From Microstegium vimineum (Eukaryota > Streptophyta > Magnoliopsida > Poales > Poaceae): a DNA stretch of 64,000 bases. The notes under the pieces are model-generated. The model was not told the DNA's origin, did no database searches, and worked only from the letters and a program-made list of their open reading frames with translations. The stretch is from NCBI GenBank assembly GCA_022036555.1, contig CM039122.1:5944289-6008288 (forward strand), given 5' to 3'. The first letter of the stretch is position 1. Every line of letters starts with the position of its first letter. This document shows positions 1 through 11,599 of this stretch, in pieces. The translations under genes were made by a program, and so were the position numbers.

Positions 1-1657
1 ATCTTTAGCTTGAGGTAGGTGTAGTTCAGGATGGTCATGAATTTGGCGTACCCCGGTCAACCGATGATGGCGTGGTAGATGCCATGGAACGCGACCACCT
101 CGAAGGCCAGATCTTCCTTCCGGAAGTTTGAGGGGGTACCGAAGTAGACGGGTAGCTTGACGCGGCCGATCGGGAGTGCCTTCTTCCCTGGAACGATCCC
201 GTGGAATCCCCCCGCACTGGGCAGGAGCATGGTCCTTGGGATCCCCAGGAGGTCGAGGTCTCGGCGTAGATGATGCTGAGGCTGCTTCCCCCATCCATAA
301 GTACCTTGGTGAGGCGGGTGTTGAGTATGATCGGGTCGACGACGAGTGGGTAGACCCCTGCATTGGGGATGTGCTTGGGGTGGTCGTTCCGGTCGAAGGT
401 GATCGGCGTGTGGGACCAGTCGAGGTATCGAGGAGCCCGGGCTCGAACGGAGAAGACCTCTCGATGCTCCCTTTTGCGCTGACGCGCACTGAGTCGAGTC
501 GAGGGTCCCCCGTAGATCATGTAGCAGTCGTGAATCTCGGGGAAGCCGCCGTTCTTGCCATCGCCCTCGTCTTGTGGATCCTCCTTCTTCTCGTCTTTCT
601 TGAGGCCAAGAGAGTCGAAGTATTTCTTGAGCATGCGACAGTCCTCGAGGCTGTGGTTGGTCGGTCCCTTGTGATAGGGGCAGGGCTCTTTCAGCATCTT
701 GTCGAAGACGCCCCCCTCGAGAGGGGGACCTCGAGGCTTCTTCTTGTCTGTCGCAGCGACAAGATCGTCGGGCTTGACGTTGCGCCGACACGGTTGGTTA
801 TTCTTCTTCTTGTTGTTCCTCTTGGGCCCGTTGTTCGAGCCCCCAGGCTCGTCCGCCTTGGCCTTCCCCTTATTGGGGGATGCATAGAAGAACACGCCAA
901 CGGCTTCCTCGCCGACTGCGTAGTTAGCAACGATGTCCATGATCTCGTTGGCGGTCTTGGGGGTATTCCGTCCCAGCTCTCGCACCAATTCCTTGCAGGT
1001 TGTATCGACGACGAACACCGTGATGACGTCGTGGTCGGAGATGTGGGTTAGCTCAGTACGTCGCTTGGAGAACCGTCGGGTGAAGCCGCGGAGGGTTTCC
1101 CCTGGCTTCTGCTTGCAGCTGCGAAGATCCCAGGAGTTTTCTGGCCGCACGTAGGTGCCCTTGAAGTTCCCCTCGAATATCCTGACCAGGTCGGGCCAGC
1201 CATGGATCAACTCCGGGGGGAGTTCCTCGAGCCATCTTCGAGCGGTGTCGGAGAGGAACAGCGGGAGTTGCCGAATAATGACATGGTCGCTGTCGGCTCC
1301 TCCTAGCTGACATGCCAGCCTGAAATCAGCAAGCTAGAGCTCCGGCTTGGTTTCGCCGTTGTACTTGACCAGGCTGGTGGGTGGACGGAAACGAACAGGC
1401 AAGGCGGTTTGCCGGATGGTCCTGCCGAAGACTCGTGGCCCTGGTGGTTCCGGAGATCGACGCCGATCCTCGTCACTGTCGTAGCGCCCACCTTGATGAG
1501 CACTGTAACCTCGAGCCTCAGCGTCACCGTGTCGGCGTCGTTTGTTGACGTTGATGTCGCGTTGCGCGTCTCGCGTTTGTTGAGTGTCGAGGATGCGGTC
1601 TCGAACTGGTCGCTGCTCCACTCCGCCTTGGGGCGCCTTGTCTTGGTGGACAGATAC
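1..1657 (-). pseudogene. Ty3/gypsy gag (3' half) and start of protease, degenerate
   Basis: Reading leftward, this encodes the capsid (Retrotrans_gag) part of a plant Ty3/gypsy polyprotein. Recognisable pieces are the FEGNFKGTY and KPGETLRGFTRRF segments (about 1030-1200), a basic Lys-rich linker, a CPYHK...HSLEDC zinc-knuckle-like motif (about 640-700), and the aspartic-protease signature VLMDGGSSL near 270-310. The frame shifts at about 265-275 and continues in another frame (LDLLGI...), and that frame stops at a TGA around 57-59 where a CGA (Arg) codon would fit, a change expected from CpG deamination. The reading frame is also broken around 1210-1330. It is the continuation of the gag half at 4561-5843, from which it is separated by a solo LTR. 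Pol beyond the protease lies outside the window. The element is dead as a coding unit; the family name within Ty3/gypsy is not assigned. Confidence 0.85.
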
Positions 1658-4560
1658 TGTAACACTCCAAAGTTGCATTGTTTTGAAAAACATTAAATTG
1701 ATCTAGTTATGCTTTTATCGTATATGCATTTAATATAAATAAATATATATAGTTTGGTGAATTAAAATTTTGTCATGTAGAAACATGTTGAGCATTCATG
1801 CTGGTGCAATTGTGTTTCTGTTTTGAGTGGTTTTGAAAAGTATCCAAAGCTGAGTTTGAAAATGTATTTGAAAATTCATTTGAAAACCAAGTATTGGAAA
1901 TTGGAAAAAGCTTTTCTTTTTCTCTCTTCCTCTTTCCCCCAATCAGGCCCAAGGCCTTTTTCCCCTCCCTTTCTTTCTCCTTGCCTCAGCCCAGAGAAAG
2001 CCGCAAGGGCCTCCCCTTCTCATTCCCTCGCGTGGGCCGGCTTGCCCCTCGGCCCAGTTCGTAGTAGGGAATGCCTTGCTCCCACTCCTGTCCTTGTGCC
2101 GTTGACGACTTGTCCCCACGTGTCAGTCCCCTTCCTCCCCTTTCCTTTCTTCTCTGCGAGTCGGAGCCACCGACCCCCCCCCCCCCGTACCGAATCCAAT
2201 CCCGAGCTTCACGGGATTTCTCTCCTAATCCGCACGAGCTACGTCCCTATAGCACCTTCCTACTCTACCGCATCCAGGGTTCCCATCTAATAGCTCTCGC
2301 CGCCTCGCAGTAGAGCTCCGCAGCACCGTCCGCAAATTCTAGTGGCCGCCACCGCCATTGGAGCCTTGCCAAGCCCCTCCGTCGACCGCAAGGCCTCACT
2401 CTCCTTCAGAACAAGGTCCGGCTCCCTGCAAACCCTCTCAGTAGCTCTTTTTCACCTCACCTCGCCCTCATCTTTTCACCGATGTGTGCAGTGGACCGGT
2501 GTCCGCCCCGTCGAGTCGCCGACATCCTCTGCAGCACCTCAGTCCGCGCAAAGGCTCGAGGTAAGTTCACGTCGTTCTCCTCTATCTCCCGGACCTCCCG
2601 GTTCGTCTTTTGGTGAACCATAGGCCCCGTTCCACTTGCGCCACCGACCTCCAGGCCGGAATCCATGGTGAGCCGCCACTCGGACCATTGTTCCCGCCCG
2701 GCGCCTCCCCCCTTCTCTCTCCCTTCTAATCTCGGCCCTTCAATCTGAGATCGACGATCGTGGATCGCCGATACCCCTTCGATTTGACATCTTGCTAAAG
2801 AGCCCCTGGCAAGATTCAAGTGTCAACCCGCAGTCCTAAGGCGCCATTGATCTCTACGCTTCTCTCTCGGGAAAGCGTATTTCCCTTTCGGCTTTATCTT
2901 TATTCAAAATAAATGAAAATTTGCTTATTTACAGATTTGCCACTCGATTTCAAAACCCTATAACTTGCTCGTTTTAAATCCGTTTTGATCTGTTCGAATT
3001 GCGTTAGATTCATAATAAAATTATCTACATGTTAGTACCTCTGTTAGTCAGTTTTGAAACTGTTTAATTTCGTGATTAGATTTAAAATTAATATCTTTGT
3101 ATAGGAAAACTTGTTTAATTCATAACTTCGTCGTTTTCGTTCCGTTTTTCGTGCTCGAAGCGTCGATGTGATCGTAACGATACGTAAATCAGTTTTATAA
3201 ACTTTTCATCTTGTTTTATTACTGTTGGTGTACTCTTCTAATCATAGCTTTGTTTGCTTCGTGTATGATTGTCCGTTGATTGAATGGTGTTGATTGTTGA
3301 TCGGTATAGACGTTGAGCAACCCTTTGAAGGACCGGAGTTTTTCCTTGATCAAGACCAGCAGGATCAGCAAGAGTTTTTCGAAGAAGGCAAGTATAACAT
3401 GGGATTATCCTTGTTGTCCTATTCACAATTAATATAATTCATATGCATGATCCTTTGTTTACCATAGTTTGATCCTAGAGTTTGATATCCTGTTTACCTT
3501 GACACCTATGATTTGATCTACCATATATGATTAGCATTGCTAGCGCTCATACCAGATGTACATGATCTTAATTTGTTAATGACTATATGCAATAATGGTA
3601 AACTTGCTTTTTAGCAACATTTGATTATAGGAGCTTATCTGTCGGCAAAATCTGGGATATACAGTACAACCACGAGGGCTATATGGCTCTAGCTTTAGCT
3701 TAGTATGGGGACCTTTTCTAGCTTGTTCAGTGGTTACCTTTATGACGCAAATAGGAGCGTGCCAAGACGGGTATAGTGTGGTTCCTAATCTATGGGCATA
3801 GCCGCGAAGGAGTGTGACCGTAGACAGGTTGGCTCTACATCCCCCTGCCACGAATCTTGCGGCCCTGACTTGTTAGACGAACCCTTGGAAGGCTTCATAG
3901 TGTACCCTGCCCGCTCACCTTGGTAGTGTTTTGGGAGTCATGATCCTGGGCAAATGGGCAACACGACTCATGGGTAAAGATGTACACCTCTGATCAGAGT
4001 TAAAAACTATCATGATAGCCGTGCTCACGGACACGAGCGGCTCGGAAAACTCACAGAATTATTGGGTTCTTATTTCTATGTGGCTTATGCAAGTGTTATT
4101 TATTTATTGTATCATTGTCATTTACTTTATGATCATGGATATTTGAGCTTATGCAAATTACCTTGGCAATTGTTGATATTAATATGAATTTGATCTACTT
4201 AAAATGCTTACCGCTATGAACCATGCATACCCTTTTGAGCTTCATGAACCCCGTGTTATATTTGTTGAGTACGTATGTGCTCACCCTTGCATTCAAACAC
4301 CACAGATGAAGATTGGGTTGATGATTACCGCAATGAGTACTAGACTTGGAGTCAACCAGTCAACCAGTCCCTTGGAGCTTCCACGGTTACCTTCGTTTAG
4401 TTAAAGTTATTTGTTTCAGACTTGTAATGAATAATTATTCGCTATGTAATAATCACTGTGAGGGTGCTTTTATAATTTGTCAACTCATGTGTGCGACTAT
4501 TCCTGGGGTGCACATTAGCCTTTTATGCACTTGTTTTTGTTCTTAAAAACGGGTGTGACA
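1658..4560. mobile_element. Solo LTR (gypsy-type) inserted in the gag pseudogene
   Basis: The segment starts TGTAACACTCC and ends GGGTGTGACA, imperfect inverted ends of the TG...CA type seen in long grass gypsy LTRs. It is flanked by a near-perfect 5 bp target-site duplication (gatac at 1653-1657, aatac at 4561-4565). The flanking DNA on both sides is the same gypsy gag gene, so the insertion is later than that element. Inside there is no gag or pol, only short chance ORFs and compositionally mixed sequence with a C/T-rich block at about 1920-2300. A complete element would carry two LTRs and internal genes; with one LTR-like unit and a duplication, a solo LTR left by intra-element recombination is the simplest reading. 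Orientation is not secure. Confidence 0.75.
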
Positions 4561-5843
4561 AATACCTTTCGATCTTGTCGAGGGGGTATGTCCCGCTGCT
4601 CGAAGGCAGCTCCCCTGCGCCTCGAGGCCGAGCTCTCTGCTTGTTGTACGACCACGGTTTGGAGAAGCCCCTGGATTTCATTCCTGATGCGTCGCGCCTG
4701 GGGCATCGATGGTGCCGGCATGTCGCGGAGCAGCATCGTGGCTGCCACGACATTCTGGGTAGCGCGGTTGTAGACGTGGCACTCATTCGCCCCTTCGTTG
4801 ACAATCTGTCGATGGACATCCCGAGCCCGCTCGCGAGCTCCTCCACCCTGTGGCCACCCGCGATATCGCTCGAGGGCGTGCTCGAGCTGCTGGAGTCATA
4901 GACGCTCCTCCTCGAGCTTGGCGAGCAGCTCTTGGACTTGCGCGATCTGGACGTCCTGAGGTGGATCGGCTTTGTCAGGACTCGGGGGGTCGGCGTTTCG
5001 CGCCGGTGTAGCGTTGCCCCCTCCCCTTTCATCCGTGGTCACGGCGTCGTTGACGTCGTCCTGGGAGTCAACCTGGTCGTCGATGTGGAAACATTCCTGG
5101 GTGGGATCGTAATCCTCATCGGGGGAGTCCGAGTCGGGGTAGCCATGGTAGAAGTTGGGGAAAGATCCCCTGCGCTCCTCCTCCAGCCGTCGCCGTAACG
5201 TGCCCCAAGTGTGATACCCAAGGGCCAGGGCTCGTCGTGGCTCCGGGCGCTCGTCCGGCGGAGGGGTGGTGACGAGGTTGATTGTTGCACGTAGCAGGTT
5301 CCCTGAGGACCCGCAACGTGCCTGCATCTGCGAGTCTACAAAAACATAACAGAGGCTGGCGCTGTTGTAGAGCCCATGTGGAAACAGGTTGTGCGGTGGC
5401 GCGGCCGAGTATGTAAGAGAAGCCACGGGGACCCTCTGAGATGACGGTATGGCAGAGCCAAAGTCAGGCTCAGTGAGGGACCCGCCCCCGACCCGCAAGC
5501 ATGGGTCAAACAGGCTCCCGAAGGGAGGAACTGTGTCACCAGCTGAGGCTGGGGAGATGGCATCTGGCGTCTCGGGATCCACGCGGTGAAGAGTGCGGCG
5601 GCGTCGTTCGCGCCTCCCCCTGGTCACAGGTGAGGGGCGCAAGTGGTGGGACCGTCGTCTGGTCCTCCTTGGCCCCGGCGTACCGGAGCCGCTACTATCC
5701 ATGCCACTACCTGAGAGTAGAACCATGTCGTGGTCGTGGCCCGTGGACATGAACTCTAGGCTCCTGAACCATATGGTGGTGGAGAATGGAAATGATGGGA
5801 TCGTGGAATCCATCTGGGAGAGTAGTTCAGAGTTGATCGACAT
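4561..5843 (-). pseudogene. Ty3/gypsy gag (5' half), degenerate
   Basis: The likely gag start is the ATG at 5843-5841 (minus), just after the primer-binding site. An open stretch from there to about 4896 encodes a low-complexity Pro/Arg/Asp-rich amino-terminal gag region, and ends with a Glu-rich LAKLEEERL segment. The following part (about 4515-4890) is readable only by changing frame (AATMLLRDMPAPSMPQARRIRNE is typical gag matrix-region sequence), so at least one frameshift is present. The remaining gag lies on the far side of the solo LTR, at 1-1657. Typical of old grass gypsy copies with large gag proteins. Confidence 0.75.
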
Positions 5844-5851
5844 GCAAATGT

Positions 5852-5868
5852 CCCTACCTGGCGCGCCA
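5852..5868 (-). other. Primer-binding site of the gypsy element
   Basis: Immediately inside the LTR edge the minus strand reads TGGCGCGCCAGGTAGGG. A TGG start directly after the ...CACCGACA end of an LTR is the normal place and form of a tRNA-primed binding site in plant Ty3/gypsy elements. The exact tRNA is not identified. Confidence 0.7.
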
Positions 5869-5870
5869 AC

Positions 5871-7190
5871 TGTCGGTGTTATGACCCAGGGGGTCAAGAT
5901 CACCAACTAGTAAATTTGTATATTGCGTGCTCCCTCTCCCAGATGTGATGCAAGAAGAATACAAGATTTATCCTAGTTCGGGCAAAGAAGGCCCTACGTC
6001 CAGCGGGGGAGGATGGATTGTATTATCTTGCACCTAAGTGCTCGTATAGGGGGGTACAAGAAGGTTTACACGGGGGTGCTCAGAGTGAGCTGAAGCCTAG
6101 GACTAGCAGGGCTACCCTAGGTGGTCGGATGGTGGTTTGCTTGAGGGGTCGATCAAGCAATCGGGTGTGGTATGTGTGACTTGGCTCTTGGTGTATGCGG
6201 GTCAGAGCTGATGTCTCGGCTCGTTGAGAGATCTCTGATGTCCGAATACGTGAGTCGATTCGAATGCGCCTGCTGATGCCGATACGAATGCGCATGCCCC
6301 TTCTTCTATCCCAGCGTCCCCTTTTATAGATCAAGGGGAGGCCTGAGAGTACAGAGGTTCTAGACTGTAGAGGCATGGGAGAGATGTCCGCGGCGCCATG
6401 CTTGCGATGGGACATCAATCGCTGTAGCGGCGTGACCTTCCCGTCCTTCCGGTGTTCAGGGCATGGTGATAGCAGACTGGACGTTGCCGAACGCCATGGC
6501 GCAGTACGGTTGGCCTCCAGTAGATGGGTGAAGGCTCCACAGTTGAAGCGGGACGAAGCGGATAGGACGGGTCCCATGCTGGAGTGGTAGGAGACGGGGG
6601 TCGAGCCCCCTAGTCGAGGGGGGTCGAGGCCAGCATGACCCTGTCGTATCCCTGAAGACACAGTCGAGGGCTGTCCTGTTCATGGCTCGAGGGGGTGCCT
6701 CTAGATTTCGTACCTGCGACATGGCTACAACGGCCGCATGGTTGACGGAGGTCCCGGGCATGGGCGGCGAGTTGATGGATTTGACTGTGGTAGTGGGCGC
6801 CCATGGCGTTAGGCGGGGGCAGGTAGACGCATTGGATCCCCTTTACCCCATACCGGGAGCAGGTAAGTCGATCGAGCTTCCTTCTCAGGGGTCGTTCGTT
6901 CGACCCCCTGTCTGTCATTCGAGGGGTCGAGGCGGAGGCGGAGGGGTCGTTCGTTCGACCCCTGTCCGTCAGTCGAGGTAGAGGCGGAGGCGGAGGGGTC
7001 ATTCGTTCGACCCCTGTCCGTCAGTCGAGGTGGAGGCGGGGGGTCGTTCGTTCGCCCCTTGTCCGTCAGTCGAGGTAGAGGCGGGGGGGATCCCTCCTAC
7101 TGTTTTTCCAGTAATGGGCCGACCCATGACTGGTCACTGTTGCCGGTGAGGGAGACCTTTGCGTGATGGGCCTTTCTCCATTGTCTTGAA
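5871..7190 (-). mobile_element. 5' LTR of the Ty3/gypsy element
   Basis: The left edge is clear: TGTCGGTGTTATGACC begins at 5871, right beside the primer-binding site. The right edge is approximate, because CACTA-derived sequence (DUF4216 coding end) resumes by about 7235 and I cannot see a clean TG/CA terminus or duplication in 7090-7235. The LTR contains a GC-rich tandem array at 6888-7085, described separately. The element appears to have inserted into the 3' part of the CACTA transposon. Confidence 0.7.
6888..7085. repeat. Four-unit tandem repeat inside the gypsy LTR
   Basis: Units start at about 6888, 6943, 6995 and 7040 (spacing 55, 52 and 45 bases). Each begins with a short palindrome of the form GGGGTCG-TTCGTT-CGACCCC, then CTGTCCGTCAGTCGAGG and a GGCGGAGG tail of varying length. 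Tandem units in the U3 part of LTRs are common and may hold promoter elements; that role here is inference. Confidence 0.8.
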
Positions 7191-7234
7191 CGACTGATTG
7201 GATCCTGCCTTAAAAATGGTTGCAATGTTAAGCA

Positions 7235-7821
7235 TTAGATTATCACATGTTTAGGGTACCCCTTACCTTTGTACCTGACAACGGTGGTTAACCCGTAATT
7301 CTCCACTACAACTGATTTCGGGTTGACCCAATCACACTTGAAGTTTGTTATGCATAAGTTGACTCCATAGTCGAGGTCCCATATTTGTTCGATCTGCCCA
7401 TAGAATTGTGTCCTCTTTTGTGTGAACTTGTCTACGCCCTCGTATCGAACACCGCAGTTCTGTGCCGCACTCTTTTTGTCTTTGTCTTTTGTGTGAAACC
7501 TGTACCCCTTCACATCATACCCTTGCCACATGGTGACTTGGGTTGACGGGCCTTGCGCAAGCTTCTTTACAGTGTCACTGTCATCGTCATCAGGCGATAT
7601 TTCTTGCTCTTTCATCCATTGTACAAAACTGTTCCTGTGCTCTTTCTGGACCCATTCCTCTATGCGCTTTCCATCATGAGCGGTGCGAAGCTCTTTCAGG
7701 TGTTGTTCGACGTATTTTTCCATGCTCACCAACTGATGGAGGATGATATAATGAGCTTCTTATACCTCTTTGTTAGGTATATCAGTGCGCACTTTCCGGC
7801 CCACGCACCCTTTCCCTTCGG
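7235..7821 (-). pseudogene. CACTA transposase C-terminal part (DUF4216-like)
   Basis: Leftward translation gives a 165-residue open stretch starting MVSMEKYVEQHLKEL and containing MWQGYDVKGYRFHTKDKDKK and VRYKGKGYP, the typical look of the DUF4216 domain that follows DUF4218 in plant TNP2-type transposases. The short segment upstream (about 7740-7821) continues the homology (EGKGCVGRKV) but has an in-frame TAA. It is separated from the rest of the transposase by the LTR-like insertion. It is a fragment of a dead gene, not a host gene. Confidence 0.8.
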
Positions 7822-7825
7822 TTCT

Positions 7826-10800
7826 TGTAACACCCCGGGTGTTAATCTCTTAATTAAAATTTGATCATATCATCATATGCATTAAGCATCTTTCGTTTGT
7901 TTGAAAACCTGGATATGCATTGAACTAAAATGAGTTTACTTGTTTGCGTTTGATCAATGGTTTGAATGCAGGTCATCTTTTCAAATTCTCAAATTAAAAT
8001 TTGAATCCAAACCCTAGTTCCCAGAGGGGGTGGATTAAACCCTAAACATGATTTTCAAAATCTATAAATTTTTTGCCTATGGTTGTTTAAGCAAAGTTGT
8101 AGATCTTGAGTTTTTGAGCATCTTTCGTGTTCAAAGTTTTTCCTGAAAACCCATGGAAGCTTGAGCATTTTGCAAAAGAGCCGCAGGGTCAGTTCTGTCC
8201 TTTCCTCGAGCAGTTGCATGGCGGGGCGGTCCTCGACGTCACACCTGTCCGAAACCTGTCCAGGGACTCACGTCTTGTCGAGTGTACGGGGCGATCTTAC
8301 GGAACCTGTTGCCATCTTTAAAAGCGGGACACTGTCCTCTCCGTATTCCTTTCCTCGCCACTGCTCCACTCTACTTCGCTCTCCTCTGCTTTGATCCGCC
8401 GAGCGCTCCACCTCCATTGACGAACTCGTCCGAGCTCGTTAGCCACTTCCAATCACTCAATCCTTTGTCGTTGTCTTCGCCTTGACCTTGCGCATCCTCG
8501 GGATGAGTTAGTTGAAGCCTTCGAGCCTGCATTCGTTCAGTGCGGATCCGTCTTCCTCAGCTCCGACGCGACCGCCGCTGCTCTGGTCAGTCTTCGACCG
8601 GGCGACGCAGGAGCTGCATTGTCTTTTTGTCTTGTGTTTCTTGCTCCTTGTTCATCTCTGATTCTTGTCGGGTTCTCCATTTTGCACATGGTGGACCATA
8701 GCTCCGGGGATATCCTCGTTGCCGCGCAGTTCTTCATCTCCGCCGGCACGTTCTCCATCGACAGTCGTCTCTGCTTCATCTCCGGCCACGCTTGCTGAGT
8801 GCTTCGTGACCAGGGTGAGCTCCTCGACCTCTTCGCTCTACTCGTTTACCTTTGAATCGAGCCTTCAAGCTCTGTCCTCGAGCGCCGCCGCTGTTCTTGC
8901 TCGACGCGGCAGTGTGTTCGACGTCTAGCCGTTGTTGTTGATCTTTCTGAGATCCGAGTCTTGCGCTAGCTTCGCCTAGCCGTCCTGAGTCTGTTTCGAG
9001 GGGTAGTTGCCCTCGAGCGCGTGCGTGTTTTCTTCGGCGCACGTCGCAGATCCCCGCCGATCGCCAGTGCTGTCGACGAGGGTGTTGCGTTTAGCTCTGA
9101 GTTCGTTTCGTGTGCGCTTCGCGTTGTTTGGGGGCCGCTAAGCTTGTTGGAGTTGTTGGTTGAATCGATCAAGGGTCGATCGAGGCCTATGTCCGTCGGC
9201 ATGTGTGCGGTCGAGCTCGGTTCACCGCCATGGTCGTCGAACGAGGTCAGCTGTGTAGGTTTAGCCTCGTTTCTGTGAGCGTTTTGCTCGCGGTTGTCCT
9301 CTGAGTCATGATCGAGTGTCGACCGAGGCCTAGCTTCTCTGATCGAGTGTCGATCGAGGCCTAGCTTCTCTGATCGAGGGTCGATCGAGGTCTAATGTCT
9401 CTGATCGAGGTCTAGCTTCTTCAGTCGAGGCCTAGTTTCTGTGATCGAGGTCTCTCTTCTTCGATCGAGGTCTGTTCTCGACGGTGCGCGATCGGTCGAG
9501 CCCCGGCAGATCGCCAGCACCCTCGATGAGGTGTCTCTGAGGGTTTGTTTTGGTTGCAGCGCACCTCGTTGGGTTCGGCTCGGCGAGCCGAAGCAAGTTC
9601 GAGGGGTAGCCGTTCGGTTTGGTCATCAACGGCGACGCGCCGCCGTGTTTCGTGGTTCTCGACGCCGCTCGAGCGTCTGTGCCACTGTTGGGCAGATCTT
9701 CGCCGTCCGTAGGTTTTGTGCAGGGTTGTTCCTGTTTCCTGTTTAGTTCAAGTTTGTTTTTAATCCTGTAAAAATGCCCTGTTTAGTTATAAAAGGTTTA
9801 GAAACCCTAATAACTCTAGGCTTTGAGTGATTTTGGATTATTTGCTATAGATGGTCAATTGTCCAGTGACAAACACAAGTTGGACATGCTTGATGTAATG
9901 TTGTTTGCTCAGTTCTTTTGGATGTAAGTGTTAACTTAGATAATCAAGATAAATAGGGTTTAATTAATTTGCTTTCTAACCTAGGGTTGCTTTCCTTCAT
10001 AAAGGGAAGTGGTACTCAAGGTGCAATCTGTTTTAGTCTTCTCTTATGAGCTTGTTTGTGTTGAGCATCATGTTTACTATTCAAGCATCATCTAAGACAT
10101 GTCATTTTATCGTGTAGATTGTTCGTTGGTTGGGTTGGATACCTCCAGTGAAGGAGTTTTCTCTCTTGAATCTGGGCCCGAGTTCGTTTATCCCTCCAAC
10201 CAAGGCAAGTCCCGGTGCATTCAAACATTTCCTTGTATTTAAAATGATTGCTTTAAATACACTTATGTTTATACTATTGCATTACGGTACTTTATTAAAT
10301 TCCTACTTGATGCATAGCTTTATCCTTGTACCATTTGTACCTTTAACCTTGTCACTTGTTTAAAGTTGCAAAGTTTTTGCAAAAATGCTTAGTATGCTTA
10401 GAACTTTTAGAGTGGGTGATTTCCGGTCACCTACGCATAGCGTATTGCTTCGGCAAATGGTTATGTTCTCTGAGAAAGGGATGTTGTTGCTGGAAGTAAT
10501 AATCTGAGACCGGGCGGACACGGTGTTGGAGAGCCATTAGCGGTGTCTGGTGAGCGGGTTCTTTCCGCATGTGTCGATTAGGAACCGTCCGTTGTAGACG
10601 TCCAAAGGTTGTGACTTTGGAGTACTTATCACATACTTCGGGAAGCTGGACTCTAGCTATTCTCGTTTGAAGAACGGTTAACCCGCACTGGGAGTGGAGA
10701 GATGGCGAGAGTAGTGTGTACCCTCCAAGTTAGCGAACTGGATGGAGGTGTACTGTGCTCTCGGGTGGCGTAACCCCGGTCTTGGCGAGAGGATCCAGGG

Positions 10801-11577
10801 AAAGGTAGTCATATGCGTGCTTTAAGCGGTTGTATATGTCGTGTGATAGGGAAGCCCCAGCTGGGATAAACCGGTTCGAATCGTCGTGTTCCTCGAAAAT
10901 GGAAACATGACCCTGTCCTCTACCACGTAGTAATACACTTAAACTGGATACTTGTTGGATCCCTATATGAATGGTTATTACCTTGTTATCGATCATACAT
11001 CTAGATCGATACTTGAGTAATCTTATGGATAACTTAAATGATTTCAATTCTTTTTATAAATGCTCATTTATGCAAAATACTTGATTCTTGCAAACCACAC
11101 CTTGAATCCTATGACTTGCATACTGCTTTGTCCACCAAATACTTTTCTTTGTTGGATAAGTCTTGTGGAGTACTCCCGTACTCAGGGTTTGTTAACCCCT
11201 GTTGCAGATGAGGACCACAACCCGGTTTGTGTGGCTTCGTGCTGCATGACTGTGGTCAGTGTAGATGAAGAAGAAGAATAAACTGTCCTTGCTTGACTCT
11301 TGGGCAAGAGTAACTCGGTTGTCTGTTCTTTCGCTATCAGCAGCTTGATGTATCTTTATCATATGACACTAAGTTATGTTTCAAAACTTATGGTTTGTAA
11401 TATGACTTTAATTTTTCCGCTACTTTGATGTAATATAAGAATTTCGTATTACTTCTGTCATGATTGTAATGAGGTGATCCTGTTCGGAAAGAGGTGGATG
11501 ACCCGCTGCAAAGTGGCGACACCTGACGAGCTAATTAAGGTTTGGATCATCTGTTGGGATTAAGGTTAATCCTGACA
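7826..11577. mobile_element. Long LTR-like insertion in the CACTA transposase
   Basis: The segment opens with TGTAACACCCCGGGTGTTA and the canonical CA end nearest the right flank is TCCTGACA at 11577. It has no gag or pol and resembles the long gypsy LTRs of grasses (solo LTR). No exact duplication flanks these two ends. The host transposase homology stops at about 7821 and resumes only at about 11599, so about 20 bases (11578-11598) belong neither to the canonical LTR nor clearly to the CACTA. They could be a remnant of internal retroelement sequence. A run of about 31 bp tandem repeats lies at 9310-9480. Confidence 0.6.
9310..9480. repeat. 31 bp tandem repeat in the long LTR
   Basis: Units GATCGAGTGTCGATCGAGGC + CTAGCTTCTCT start at 9310, 9341, 9372 and 9403 with an exact 31-base period; shorter, degraded units (GATCGAGGTCT...) follow to about 9480. 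The unit contains the palindrome TCGATCGA. No coding function is seen. Confidence 0.85.
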
Positions 11578-11599
11578 AGTGGGCCCTATCTTAAGAGGT

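Noticed and set aside
176..1051. Long + strand ORF (291 codons)
   Set aside because: It is the complement of the gypsy gag coding region; no domain of its own.
1823..2290. 155-codon ORF in the solo LTR
   Set aside because: Low-complexity C/T-rich stretch in a non-coding LTR.
6888..7085. CRISPR-like appearance of spaced repeats
   Set aside because: Units are LTR tandem repeats with variable similar spacers in a plant genome; no cas genes.
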